Shown: piece after piece, positions 33,795 through 42,992 of the stretch | Layout of the letters: each line of letters opens with the position of its first letter | Numbering within the stretch: the stretch's first letter is position 1 | Origin: Defluviimonas aquaemixtae | Lineage (GTDB): Bacteria > Pseudomonadota > Alphaproteobacteria > Rhodobacterales > Rhodobacteraceae | NCBI RefSeq assembly: GCF_900302475.1 | Contig: NZ_OMOQ01000003.1 | Span: forward strand, 372,001 to 436,000 | DNA: 64,000 nucleotides | Direction of reading: 5' to 3' | The notes under the pieces: generated by a model | Told to the model about the DNA's origin: nothing | The model's database searches: none | The model's input: the letters and a program-made list of their open reading frames with translations, nothing else | Translations under genes and position numbers: made by a program

Positions 33795-34544
33795 TTGAAT
33801 TTCATTCTCCGAATTTGCGCGCCATTTATTGTAGGAATTGTGCTGACCACTGCACAAATTCCGACTCTTTTGTATGGGCAATCTGTAAATAACCCATTGC
33901 GCCTATCTAACGCAACTCTTCCTCCAGTTACAACAGAGGCAAAGGATGGCTACCTTGATAGGATATTAACTGAAATGTTCACTCGCGCCAAACTTCGCTA
34001 CGTTTTGATAAAATCACCGCCCGCTCGCGGACTTGTAGATGCAAATCTTGGTGTAATTGATGGAGATGCAGCACGAACAATGGCGATAGAAAATGAATAT
34101 GAAGACCTTGTCAGAGTGCCTGAACCAGTTTTTCATGTCGTTTTCGCGGGCCTCCATCTAGACCCAAACATTGACATTCAATCTTGGGAGGGATTTGACG
34201 ACTACCGAATAGGCTACCTTCGCGGTTGGGATTTTTTTGAGGAAAAATTCCAAAATCACAAAAATAAGAACGTTCTCGACGATGCCGAAGCTCTGTTGAA
34301 AATGTTGGAACTTGATCGAATTGACATTGCTATGCTGACGATAGCACCAGCAAGATACTTGGCGGCGCAGAAGGGTATGAAGCGACCTTTGGCGACTTCC
34401 ATCAGAAAGCGCTCAGACTTGTTTCTTTTTCTCAACAAAAAACATGAAGAAAAAATTGCGACGTTAAATAGTGCACTTCTGTCTATGAAGTCAGACGGTA
34501 CCCATGACGGTATCATGCTTAAATATAAGTTGTCCGAAAATTGA
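33795..34544 (+). CDS. Periplasmic solute-binding protein (family 3-like), sensor partner
   Basis: 249 residues from a TTG directly after the stop of the receiver gene. Signal sequence LRICAPFIVGIVLTTAQIPT; binding-protein features DGYLDRILTEMFTRAKLRY, IDGDAARTMAIENEYEDLVR and DDYRIGYLRGWDFFEE. The size and fold fit amino-acid/polar-solute binding proteins. Between a receiver and a membrane kinase, with no transporter, it likely feeds ligand information to the kinase. Confidence 0.78.
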   Translation: MNFILRICAPFIVGIVLTTAQIPTLLYGQSVNNPLRLSNATLPPVTTEAKDGYLDRILTEMFTRAKLRYVLIKSPPARGLVDANLGVIDGDAARTMAIENEYEDLVRVPEPVFHVVFAGLHLDPNIDIQSWEGFDDYRIGYLRGWDFFEEKFQNHKNKNVLDDAEALLKMLELDRIDIAMLTIAPARYLAAQKGMKRPLATSIRKRSDLFLFLNKKHEEKIATLNSALLSMKSDGTHDGIMLKYKLSEN

Positions 34545-34549
34545 CGTTG

Positions 34550-36763
34550 ATGTCTTTTAAGTATCGCTTAGGCCTCGGGGCAATGGCAGCCGCTTCGATC
34601 GCTCTGCCAATGTTGTTAGTACTGTCGATTGCCTGCGTAGCAATCGGCTTTGTCACCTATGAATTGGAAAACGCACGGTTGGAAAGGCGAGTTCAGAACA
34701 CTGTTGCGGACGATCTGCATCAGATTGGTACTAGTCTTTGGCAACTAGATACAAATTTTCTTCAATCCAAACTGGATGCGTACATCGAGTTTGGACACAT
34801 TACCGGAGGGATTATTGTCGATAAAACGGGGACAGTTGTCCAGGCCGGAACATTGTCGGAAGGTGAGCACACATTTAGCCTGACCCGTGCATTAGTACAT
34901 TCCGACAGTAGCGGCACGATTGAAATTGGACAGATGACACTTGAAGTTGACCGTAATCAGGCCTGGACTATAGCTAAATCGTGGATCTTGATTTTGATTT
35001 TAATTGCCACAGCGACAGCTCTTTTTTCTATTTTCCTAATTCATCGACTGCTAACCATTGTGGTATTGTTGCCTATTAATAAAATTGTAGACAAACTGAG
35101 CCAGAGGCCAAAAGATTGGACGGAATTCTATATTGACCTGAGCGAGACATTCCGCTCCCAAGAGTTGGAAGAGCTCGTAGGCTCAATACATGATATGCGG
35201 GATAATATTCTTTCGTGGCAAGGAGAAAGCGCTCACAGCCAGCGACGGCTGGCGAAGGCGGCACATCTTGCCAGGCTAGGTTACGCAACGGTCAGTAAAA
35301 AACACAATCGGCTACTAGAATGCGATGAACGTTACGCTGAGATGCACGGCAGGGGTGTTATTGAGATGCTCAATCTCTCTGTTGAGAGTGACATCTTCGA
35401 GGACGCGAGTGGACAGCATCGCATGCAAGATCTATTCTTGGCTGACGGCGCCTTTCTGCGCGGTGAAGGTATTGTTGCGACCAAGCGCGTAAACATGAGA
35501 GACGGTGGGATTCGGTACCTCAAAGTGCTCTTTTTTCCTAATGACGCGACTGACAGCTGCTTTGACGCTGTTGATATCGTCGCCGAGGATATCACAGATT
35601 ACAATGATATGAAACGTAAACTCGCTCAGTCGCAGAAAATGGAGGCTGTAGGCAAACTGACCGGAGGTGTAGCGCATGATTTTAACAACATTCTTGCCAT
35701 CATTTCAGGGAACCTTGAACTGCTCCGAGATGGAACGAATAAAGATTCATTGATAGGTTATTTGAATATTGCGACCTCTGCGGTCGAGCGTGGTGCAAGA
35801 TTTACTCAGCGGTTGTTGGCGTTCGCTCGGAGGCAAAATTTGACGCCAACGTACTTAAACGTGTCAAAATTGATTAACGAGGCAAAAGATTTAATTAAAA
35901 CTGCAGTTAAGCCAAATATTAATTTGATTATTCGAACGGAAGTTGACTGCTGGATTGTGAAAGTTGACCGCACTCAGTTGGAGGCTTCGATCTTGAACCT
36001 AGTGATTAACGCCCGAGACTCCATGCGCGACGGCGGAGAACTGATCATAGAGGTGCAAAACACGGTGTACGAGGAAGGTCAAGTTGCGGATAGCAACCGA
36101 CACGGAGGTGGGGAGTATGTGTGCGTTTCGATTTCAGATTCCGGTGAGGGCATGTCGCAAGAAGTTTCTGAAAGAGCAGTCGAGCCATTCTTTACTACTA
36201 AGGCGGTCGGCCAAGGTACCGGCCTGGGCCTCTCGATGGCATATGGGTTCGCCAAGCAGTCTGGTGGACATCTAACAATTAACTCGGAACTTGGTCGCGG
36301 CACTTCAATCAAGCTATATTTACCGCGAGAACGGGCTGTTTTGGAAGAGACGCCCGTTCCCGCTAATGCTGTACCTAGTGATAGTCTGAGGAGTAAGCAT
36401 GTGCTTGTGCTCGAAGACGATGAAGCTCTTCGTCTGACTTTGACTACACAATTGCGATCTCTGGGCTGCATGGTCAGTTCTGCGTCTGATGCTGGATCGG
36501 CGATACATATTGCGGGCAAGCTACCTCAAATAGACCTACTGCTCTGCGACGTAGTGCTTTCAGGTTCGGCGACCGGGCCAATAGCCGCCGAAGAGCTTGG
36601 ATGTATGTTTCCGGGTCTCACGGTAGTATTTATGACCGGATACGCTGAGGAGTCTGTCTTGGCCGGCGTTGAACTTGGCAAAAAGATGACGCTGCTGCGC
36701 AAACCATTCTCAGTCGAAAATCTCAAGCGAGCCCTTGTGAATGGCATGACGCCACAATCTTGA
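34550..36763 (+). CDS. Hybrid sensor histidine kinase
   Basis: About 737 residues. TM1 (ALPMLLVLSIACVAIGFVTY) and TM2 (SWILILILIATATALFSIFL) enclose a 110-residue periplasmic domain; then a linker and PAS-like domain (about 260-360), HisKA with phospho-His in GGVAHDFNNILAII, HATPase with NLVINARDSM, DSGEGM and GTGLGLSM, and a C-terminal receiver (VLVLEDDEALR, LLLCDVVLSG, LRKPFS). This domain order resembles CckA-type hybrid kinases but the match is architectural only. Start: ATG 34550, or TTG 34541 overlapping the previous stop. Confidence 0.9.
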   Translation: MSFKYRLGLGAMAAASIALPMLLVLSIACVAIGFVTYELENARLERRVQNTVADDLHQIGTSLWQLDTNFLQSKLDAYIEFGHITGGIIVDKTGTVVQAGTLSEGEHTFSLTRALVHSDSSGTIEIGQMTLEVDRNQAWTIAKSWILILILIATATALFSIFLIHRLLTIVVLLPINKIVDKLSQRPKDWTEFYIDLSETFRSQELEELVGSIHDMRDNILSWQGESAHSQRRLAKAAHLARLGYATVSKKHNRLLECDERYAEMHGRGVIEMLNLSVESDIFEDASGQHRMQDLFLADGAFLRGEGIVATKRVNMRDGGIRYLKVLFFPNDATDSCFDAVDIVAEDITDYNDMKRKLAQSQKMEAVGKLTGGVAHDFNNILAIISGNLELLRDGTNKDSLIGYLNIATSAVERGARFTQRLLAFARRQNLTPTYLNVSKLINEAKDLIKTAVKPNINLIIRTEVDCWIVKVDRTQLEASILNLVINARDSMRDGGELIIEVQNTVYEEGQVADSNRHGGGEYVCVSISDSGEGMSQEVSERAVEPFFTTKAVGQGTGLGLSMAYGFAKQSGGHLTINSELGRGTSIKLYLPRERAVLEETPVPANAVPSDSLRSKHVLVLEDDEALRLTLTTQLRSLGCMVSSASDAGSAIHIAGKLPQIDLLLCDVVLSGSATGPIAAEELGCMFPGLTVVFMTGYAEESVLAGVELGKKMTLLRKPFSVENLKRALVNGMTPQS

Positions 36764-37344
36764 ATCTCTTGGGCGGGACGTTTCGGAGAAACTTGTTTTG
36801 AAATAGGCTAGAGTCTCGATAGCGTCGTCATTTGCCAATCTGACAGCACTGCTACGAATTCGGCGTGTCTACCGGCGAGCTGACCGGAAGCTGGCCGAAT
36901 ACATCGCCAGGGTGTTGTCTGATGAACTTGATCCGTTAGGCTGGCAACGGCTCGGCTGTTGGTCTCGTCGGTGCTCTGCGAGGTCTTCTCCCTTACAGAT
37001 CGACTTTTTGCGCCTTCTTTGGCACTGTCAAGGCATACCGACTTGAGGGAGGGCTGGGGGCTGGGTAGCGTCCGGCCCAAAGCAGACTCTTGCGAGGGGT
37101 CATCCTTCCGCGGCGCAGCTTCCCCAAACCGGCCGTTCACGACATGGTGCAGAATTTCCTGCGTTGAGTGAGACGGCAGGGCGCGGGACTGTAGACGCTC
37201 ATCCGTTTCGCAGCGAGGATTGCGGTTCCAAATCCTAATGCGTGCGTTCAATCCGCGTTCTTCACGACATGCCCGAGTAAATTCCACACGCTTGAGCTCG
37301 ATGATGATAGTCTTTGGAAGCGGCCCGACAGCGGGGGAACTCTT
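36764..37344. other. Non-coding stretch with a dispersed-repeat motif
   Basis: 581 bp, no supported gene. At 37113-37152 there is a roughly 40-bp motif (GCGCAGCTTCCCCAAACCGG...) with a close relative at 38516-38555; the pair flanks the unknown gene 37345-38379 in direct orientation. Confidence 0.5.
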
Positions 37345-38379
37345 ATGAACAACCCGGCGCAGATTTGGGGCACGGTCTCCGTGCGCGACCACCTTCGGCC
37401 GCGCGCCTTTGTCGCCGAGTTGGTTCTTTTTGAGGCGCTGGTGATTCCGCGACCTCCGCTTGGGGCGACCTGGCCCGAGGAATGGGATCCGGCGCACCAG
37501 GACGAGGTGCTGAGTTGGATTCCCCGTGACCGTCTGATGGAAGTTTCCTGGGACGACAAGCAGCACATGGAGTGGGAAAAACGAAAGATCGCAGCAGACG
37601 CCGAAATGGACGTTGCCGACCTTCAACAACAGCCCGGATTCGAAGAGGCACAGAGGAATGAGGACTTCGATGCACCAGCGTTTCACCTCACCCGCCGCGT
37701 TCTCCAGGACTTCGTGGATGCGGAGCGGAACCGGGCGCTGATCAAGGGAGTACCGCGCACCGAGGTTGCGGTGATCCCGGCCTATGACGGCCCACAGGCG
37801 TTCCTCGACGACGCCCCGAAGCAGGAACGATTGCTGCGTGCGTTCGGTTGGGAGTTCCTGATCCCTCATCACGAGACTACCGAGGGCAAGCAGCGGTCGC
37901 ACCAAGACCAGATCAAAGCGGCGCTCGACCTTTGCACGATGCCCGAGGTGCAGGCCCACCGCCTCGCCCTACGCGCCTGGACCTCGGTCGAGGCCCTAAG
38001 GGGAACTACCACCGAGGAGGCGCGCGAGCGTATGGAGGCGCTGGTCGAGGCCTACGCAAAAGCCGTCGCGGCCTCGAAAATACCCGTCAGGTTGAAATGG
38101 GGCGCGGGCATCGCGGAGTTTTTTGGCGCGATAGCAGCCCTGTTGATCAACCCCGCGTTCGCGCTGGTCGGACCGGCGATCAAGTTGGGCGAAACGGCGG
38201 CCGAACCCCATGTCGAAAGGGCGATGGCGGTTCCTGACGCGGTGAAACCGGCAGGGTTGATCCACGCCATGCGCGAGGAGTTCGCAAATGCCCATGTCGT
38301 GGGTCTGGCCTTCAACGATCGACCAAAAATCCGGATCGAGGATCACTGGCCCCACGGCGCACCGACGCTTTTCCTTTAG
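37345..38379 (+). CDS. Hypothetical protein with C-terminal hydrophobic segment
   Basis: 344 residues, no family I can name. MNNPAQIWGTVSVRDHLRPR then AFVAELVLFEALVIPRPP, a charged helical middle, and AEFFGAIAALLINPAFALVG (about 260-280), a possible membrane-inserting stretch before a helical tail. GC-rich. It stands alone between direct copies of a dispersed motif. Large orphan proteins with a late hydrophobic segment occur among defence effectors, but nothing here proves such a role. Confidence 0.6.
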   Translation: MNNPAQIWGTVSVRDHLRPRAFVAELVLFEALVIPRPPLGATWPEEWDPAHQDEVLSWIPRDRLMEVSWDDKQHMEWEKRKIAADAEMDVADLQQQPGFEEAQRNEDFDAPAFHLTRRVLQDFVDAERNRALIKGVPRTEVAVIPAYDGPQAFLDDAPKQERLLRAFGWEFLIPHHETTEGKQRSHQDQIKAALDLCTMPEVQAHRLALRAWTSVEALRGTTTEEARERMEALVEAYAKAVAASKIPVRLKWGAGIAEFFGAIAALLINPAFALVGPAIKLGETAAEPHVERAMAVPDAVKPAGLIHAMREEFANAHVVGLAFNDRPKIRIEDHWPHGAPTLFL

Positions 38380-38660
38380 CGGCCGACACAGCTCCCGCCA
38401 CTTTCGAGGGTCTCTTGGCTCAACATACGATGGGGCGTTAGCTCCTGGCGGCCAACACCCGTGCGTTGGCAGGGTCGGCCCTGACCAGACCTTGGCGAAA
38501 GCAACCAACGTTGCTGCGCAGCGTCCCCAAATTGGCCGTTCGTACATAGTGCAGCAATGGCACGAGGCGGCTGTTGGCTAACGGTTCGTGAAACATGCCA
38601 GACGAGACCACCTGCTCGGCCAAATGCCGATCGCTTATGCGTCGAACTAGTCAGCACAAC

Positions 38661-40193
38661 CTAAATTGAATCTCCCTCTTCCAGCCCGCGAAGCAATGCC
38701 TCGGCCTCTTGAAGTATCCGACCGCGCTCATCCGGATCGCGCGCGTCCCAGTTGCGGTACATCACCGCCATCCGCGGATTGCTTTCAAAGCGGTCGCGGT
38801 GGCGATCGACGAACTGCCAATAGAGCAGATTGAACGGGCAGGCCTTCTCGCCGGTTTTGGCTTTCACGTCATAGGCGCAGTCTCTGCAGTAGTTCGACAT
38901 TTTCGAAATGTAGTTTCCTGATGACACGTAAGGCTTGGACGCTACCAAACCGCCATCTGCGAACTGGCTCATTCCAATGGTGTTGGGCGCTTCGACCCAT
39001 TCGAACGCATCGGCGAAGACCGCTAGGTACCATTCGTGCACTTCGTGGGGATCTACCCCGGCAAGCAAGGCGAAGTTGCCTGTGATCATCAATCTCTGGA
39101 TGTGGTGGGCATAGGCATGGTCCCGCACCTGGCGCACCACATCCTGAAGGCACCGCATGTCTGTCCTGGCCCCCCAGTACAAGGCAGGCAACCCGCGGTC
39201 ATGGCCCAGCACATTGCGCGATGTGTAGTCCGGACCTTCAAGGAAATAGACGCCGCGCACGAATTCACGCCAGCCGATGATCTGGCGAATGAATCCCTCG
39301 ACCGCGTTGAGGGGGGCCGCGCCGGCCTTCCAGGCCTCCTCCGCACGGCGGCAGACCTCCATCGGGTCGAGCAGACCGAGGTTGAGATAGGGTGAAATCA
39401 CAGCATGCCACAGCCAGGGTGCGCCAGCGATCATCGCGTCCTGATAGTCACCGAACCTTGGAAGCCCGTGGGCGATGAAATGGTCCAGAACCGCAAGCGC
39501 CTGATCCCGGTCCGTGGCGAAGCCGAAAGGGCGCAGGGTGCCGAAATTTTCCGCAAATCGTGCCTCGACCAGATCGAGCACCTCGGACACCACCGTGTCG
39601 GGCTCGAATACCATACGCTTGGGTCCGTGGTCATGCTTTGGCGGCGCTTTCCGGTTCTGGTGGTCGTAGTTCCATGCGCGCCCTGCCGGCGCATCGCCGT
39701 CCATCAGCAGACCGGTCTTGCGCCTCATCTCCCGGTAGAACCATTCCATCCGCAATTCCTTGCGCCCCCTTGCCCAGTCGGCGAAGTCGGCTGGCGAGAT
39801 CAGAAACCGGTCATCGGCAAGCTGGCGAACGGGAAGGGGCAGGTCATTCAGGGCGTTTATCAGCCGCCATTCGCCGGGGAGGGTTGCCACCACCTCTTCG
39901 GCTCCGTGCTGAGACGCATGGCGGATGAGTTCACCCGGTATCGAGCCTGTATTGCCGTCATCGTCGAGCCGCGTATAGGCCACATGCCAGCCAGCCTGTT
40001 CAAGCCGGGCGGCAAACTTGCGCATCGCGGTAAGGACCAGTGCGATCTTTTTCGGGTGGTGCCGGACATAGCTTGCCTCATCCGCAACCTCGGCCATGAC
40101 CACGATGTCGCGTGCCTTGTCGGCGTGGCGCAAAGCGGCGATATCGGCGCTCAACTGATCGCCCAGAATGAGGATCAGACGGGGCTTCACCAC
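38661..40193 (-). CDS. FeS-type bacterial photolyase/cryptochrome (PhrB-like)
   Basis: 510 residues. RLILILGDQLSADIAALRHA is the alpha/beta domain start of the deoxyribodipyrimidine photolyase-related family; Cys at 349, 437, 440 and 453 (YCRDC, KACPFN) match the four ligands of the [4Fe-4S] cluster in Agrobacterium PhrB, a (6-4) photolyase with FAD. C-terminal WYLAVFADAFEWVEAPNTIG and SKPYVSSGNYI line the flavin site. Light-driven repair of UV damage is likely. Overlaps the SDR gene upstream by seven bases. Confidence 0.93.
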   Translation of the reverse strand: MVKPRLILILGDQLSADIAALRHADKARDIVVMAEVADEASYVRHHPKKIALVLTAMRKFAARLEQAGWHVAYTRLDDDGNTGSIPGELIRHASQHGAEEVVATLPGEWRLINALNDLPLPVRQLADDRFLISPADFADWARGRKELRMEWFYREMRRKTGLLMDGDAPAGRAWNYDHQNRKAPPKHDHGPKRMVFEPDTVVSEVLDLVEARFAENFGTLRPFGFATDRDQALAVLDHFIAHGLPRFGDYQDAMIAGAPWLWHAVISPYLNLGLLDPMEVCRRAEEAWKAGAAPLNAVEGFIRQIIGWREFVRGVYFLEGPDYTSRNVLGHDRGLPALYWGARTDMRCLQDVVRQVRDHAYAHHIQRLMITGNFALLAGVDPHEVHEWYLAVFADAFEWVEAPNTIGMSQFADGGLVASKPYVSSGNYISKMSNYCRDCAYDVKAKTGEKACPFNLLYWQFVDRHRDRFESNPRMAVMYRNWDARDPDERGRILQEAEALLRGLEEGDSI

Positions 40194-40852
40194 GGCACCG
40201 GTTTTCCGGCCCAGTCATAGAAGCCGCCGCTGTCGGCCGGGGTCAGCCGGTCCAGAACAGCCAGCAGATTGGCCGCGGCCACATCCGGCGCGACCTTGTG
40301 GTGCGCCCGATAGGCTTCAGTAAAGGCGGTCTCGACCGTGCCGGGATGCAGAGCCGCCAGCATCACCTCGGGCCGTTGACGGGCGATCTCGATGGCGGCG
40401 GTGTGGACGATCTGGTTCACCGCAGCCTTTGAAGCACGGTAGCTGTACCAGCCGCCGAGCCTGTTGTCGCCGATCGATCCGACGCGGGCAGAGAGGACGC
40501 CGACAATCGCACGGCGACCACGCGGCAGGAGCCGTGGCACATGCCGCAAGACAAGCGCAGGACCGATCGCATTGACCGCAAAAACCCGGGCCATGGCGAC
40601 GGCGTCGATCTCTGCGAGCGCTTTTTCCGGCCGGCCACCCTCGGGCGCAAGCATGCCGCTCGCCACAAGTATCATGTCAAACGGTCCATCGAGCCCGCAC
40701 AGAGCTGAGGCAACGGTCTCGGGGTCGGTTATGTCGAACGCGCCGCCGGAGCGCGACAGGCGCGTCACCTCTGCCCCCCGCGCGATCAGCGCCTCTGCAA
40801 GGGCTGCGCCGATCCCGCCCGATGCGCCGATGACCAAAGCACGGTTCGTCAT
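40187..40852 (-). CDS. Short-chain dehydrogenase (C-factor/CsgA-like)
   Basis: 221 residues. NAD(P)-binding ALVIGASGGIGAALAEAL at the N-terminus, VASGMLAP after strand 4, catalytic Ser in VLSARVGS and Tyr-x3-Lys in YSYRASKAAVNQIV. Start ATG 40852 gives MTNRALVIGAS; the longer frame to 40990 adds nothing like a fold. Overlaps the photolyase gene, and this pairing is common in marine alphaproteobacteria. Substrate unknown. Confidence 0.9.
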   Translation of the reverse strand: MTNRALVIGASGGIGAALAEALIARGAEVTRLSRSGGAFDITDPETVASALCGLDGPFDMILVASGMLAPEGGRPEKALAEIDAVAMARVFAVNAIGPALVLRHVPRLLPRGRRAIVGVLSARVGSIGDNRLGGWYSYRASKAAVNQIVHTAAIEIARQRPEVMLAALHPGTVETAFTEAYRAHHKVAPDVAAANLLAVLDRLTPADSGGFYDWAGKPVPW

Positions 40853-41082
40853 TTCGTCGGCACCTTGCGTGATCCGGGGCTGAGCCCTGACCATGGCGCA
40901 GGTGGTCCCGAAACGTGGCTTCGATTTCCCGGTATCATTTGAGACGCTCCTCGAAATGGGTGAACGGGTCGCATGGTTTCCGAACCGCATGGGTGCGACC
41001 TGGAGGATGCCGCACCCATGTTCCCGGTCCGGTCACGTCGCCAGTCCCGAGGGGTGTTGCGCGACGTGGTGACCGCCCAACG

Positions 41083-41343
41083 TCACCCTGCCTCCGACGC
41101 CCCTTCCGCCCGCCGGAAGACCGCAATAGTCACGATGACCCCCGCAATGATCAGCGAATGGCCGACCGCCGTCACGCCAAAGGCAAAATAGCTTCCGATT
41201 GCGACGGAGAAGATCGCGCTCCACATCCAGGCCAGCACCTGCATCAGCAAATGCGCCGTCACCAGTGGAAAGCGCCGCAGCGGGTTCTTGGTTTCATCCA
41301 TTACGGCATCCCACGCCGTGCGCACGAGTTGCTTCGAGTCCAT
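41083..41343 (-). CDS. Small membrane protein
   Basis: 86 residues: polar N-terminus MDSKQLVRTAWDAVMDETKN, then two hydrophobic helices (LVTAHLLMQVLAWMWSAIFS-VAIGSYF and GHSLIIAGVIVTIAVF). AAGGAG precedes ATG 41343. It lies between the SDR/photolyase pair and the fasciclin gene on the same strand. No known family. Confidence 0.75.
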   Translation of the reverse strand: MDSKQLVRTAWDAVMDETKNPLRRFPLVTAHLLMQVLAWMWSAIFSVAIGSYFAFGVTAVGHSLIIAGVIVTIAVFRRAEGASEAG

Positions 41344-41434
41344 GTCATTCTCCTTTTGCGTGGCTGGTTTCGGTCACTGGTTCACAGACGGGTATCTGGA
41401 GTTGCGGCGGGGACATGCCCCGCCGAGCGTCGAT

Positions 41435-41929
41435 TCACATCGGCGGCAGGATCACCTGATCGATCACATGGATGACGCCATTGGAGGCCGCGATATCAGC
41501 AGCGGTGACAGAGGCATCGTTCACCTTTACACCACCCTCGGTCATGATCGTCACCTCCGCGCCATTGACGGTGGCTGCGGTCATGCCATTGCTCAGATCC
41601 GAAGACATCACCGCGCCCGGAACGACGTGATAGGTCAGGACTGCCGTCAGCTTGTCCTTGTTCTCGGGCTTCAGGAGGTCTTCGACCGTGCCTTCGGGCA
41701 AAGCGGCGAATGCGGCGTCGGTCGGGGCGAAGACGGTGAAGGGGCCTTCCCCTTTCAGCGTGTCGACAAGTTCGGCCGCGGTCAGAGCGGCGGCGAGCGT
41801 GTTGAATTCCCCAGCGGCAACCGCCGTGTCGACGATGTCCTTGACATGACCGTCGGCAAGGGCGGGGGCGCCGGCAAAGGCGACCGTGGAAGCGATGGCA
41901 AGAGCTTTGAACGAGCTACGCAGCTTCAT
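41435..41929 (-). CDS. Secreted fasciclin-domain protein
   Basis: 164 residues with a signal peptide ([20 protein letters not shown]) and a single FAS1 domain: [20 protein letters not shown] (H1 box), [13 protein letters not shown] and [14 protein letters not shown] (H2 box with V-I-H-V-I-D). Such proteins act in adhesion or surface interactions in the periplasm or outside. Divergent from the XRE-cupin regulator gene, from which it is separated by an operator-rich 170 bp. Confidence 0.94.
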   Translation of the reverse strand: MKLRSSFKALAIASTVAFAGAPALADGHVKDIVDTAVAAGEFNTLAAALTAAELVDTLKGEGPFTVFAPTDAAFAALPEGTVEDLLKPENKDKLTAVLTYHVVPGAVMSSDLSNGMTAATVNGAEVTIMTEGGVKVNDASVTAADIAASNGVIHVIDQVILPPM

Positions 41930-42020
41930 GAGTGTTCCTTTCTATGCGTCCGTGTCAGGACCATCCCGACCGGTAGTCTGAGTTGAACTACACGAAAATC
42001 TTTTTATTTACACGCATTTT

Positions 42021-42051
42021 TTCGTGACACGCATAATTTGTTCGTGATACG
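42021..42051. promoter_or_regulatory. Operator-like repeats between fasciclin and XRE-cupin genes
   Basis: TTCGTGACACG (42021-42031) and TTCGTGATACG (42041-42051) are direct repeats 20 bp apart, i.e. two helical turns. A reversed half (CACGAAAA) is at 41991-41998. Position in the divergent promoter suggests binding of the XRE-cupin protein to control both genes. Confidence 0.55.
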
Positions 42052-42098
42052 ATAATTCCAGCGGCCTGCTTTCGTCAGGCGAAAAGGGATCGGCAAAA

Positions 42099-42692
42099 AT
42101 GGTTTCGGAAACTCTGAACGACCGGCTGTCAGCCTACCGAATCGGCCAGAAGATTCGCGATCTGCGGACGACGAAGGGCCTCGGCCTGATACAGCTCGGG
42201 GAGCATTCGGGCCTGTCGGCCGGGATGCTGTCGAAGATCGAGCGCGGGCAGCATTTCCCGACGCTGCCCACGCTGATGCGCATCGCGATGGTCTTCGGCG
42301 TCGGGTTGGAGCATTTCTTCGCCGAGGGCGAGGATGTGCCGATCGTCGAGATCGTGCGCCGAAAGGACCGGCTGCGCCTGCCGAACGTGCCGGACGGATC
42401 ACCGAGTTTCTTCTTTGAAAGCCTCGACTTTCCGGTGACCGAGCGCCGGATCGAGGCCTATCTGGCCCAGTTCCTCGCAAGCGCACCCATCCCGGCTCCG
42501 CATTGCCATTCCGGCGTCGAGGTCATCTATGTGATGTCGGGCACGCTTGGCCTGAATATCCACGGCAAGACGCATAGATTGGAGGCCGGGGATTCGATGT
42601 ATTTCGAATCCGATTTTGAACACAGCTATACCTGCCTCGGTAACGAGCCCTGTGAGGCAATCGTTGTTGTTGGTGCCGATTTGATCCGCTGA
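42099..42692 (+). CDS. XRE-family regulator with cupin sensor domain
   Basis: 197 residues. Helix-turn-helix IGQKIRDLRTTKGLGLIQLG, SGLSAGMLSKIERGQHFPTL (residues about 15-75), then a cupin barrel: APIPAPHCHSGVEVIYVMSG with metal-type His residues and LEAGDSMYFESDFEHSYTCL. Members sense small metabolites and often regulate an adjacent divergent gene. Likely autoregulated through the TTCGTGA repeats. Confidence 0.93.
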   Translation: MVSETLNDRLSAYRIGQKIRDLRTTKGLGLIQLGEHSGLSAGMLSKIERGQHFPTLPTLMRIAMVFGVGLEHFFAEGEDVPIVEIVRRKDRLRLPNVPDGSPSFFFESLDFPVTERRIEAYLAQFLASAPIPAPHCHSGVEVIYVMSGTLGLNIHGKTHRLEAGDSMYFESDFEHSYTCLGNEPCEAIVVVGADLIR

Positions 42693-42992
42693 GATCAGGA
42701 ATACGTAGTTTGCCGATTCCGCGGCGGAGTTTGCCTTTGTCGCTGGCACTGGAACGGAATTGCAAAGCCAAGACGTGATTGGCGTTCGAGCTGCCGCATC
42801 TCGAGGTAAAACTAGCAGATTGCGCTAATTTCCGTGCAAGTGCTGAAACCCGAATGCCTGGATGCACAAGTTGGAGAGCGGCGCGAACGTCAGGTTTCCT
42901 GAAGTCCCGATCTCCATCCCTATGGTGCAGCGAAAGACCGCTTTCCGCCCATACTGTAGATTTCTGATGCAACCGTCGCAAAGTGACGGCCT
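42693..42992. other. Non-coding stretch between XRE-cupin gene and integrase
   Basis: 300 bp with no gene. It has a fragment CCGCTTTCCGCCCATACTG near 42940 that recalls dispersed intergenic sequences of roseobacters; otherwise nothing seen. Confidence 0.35.
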
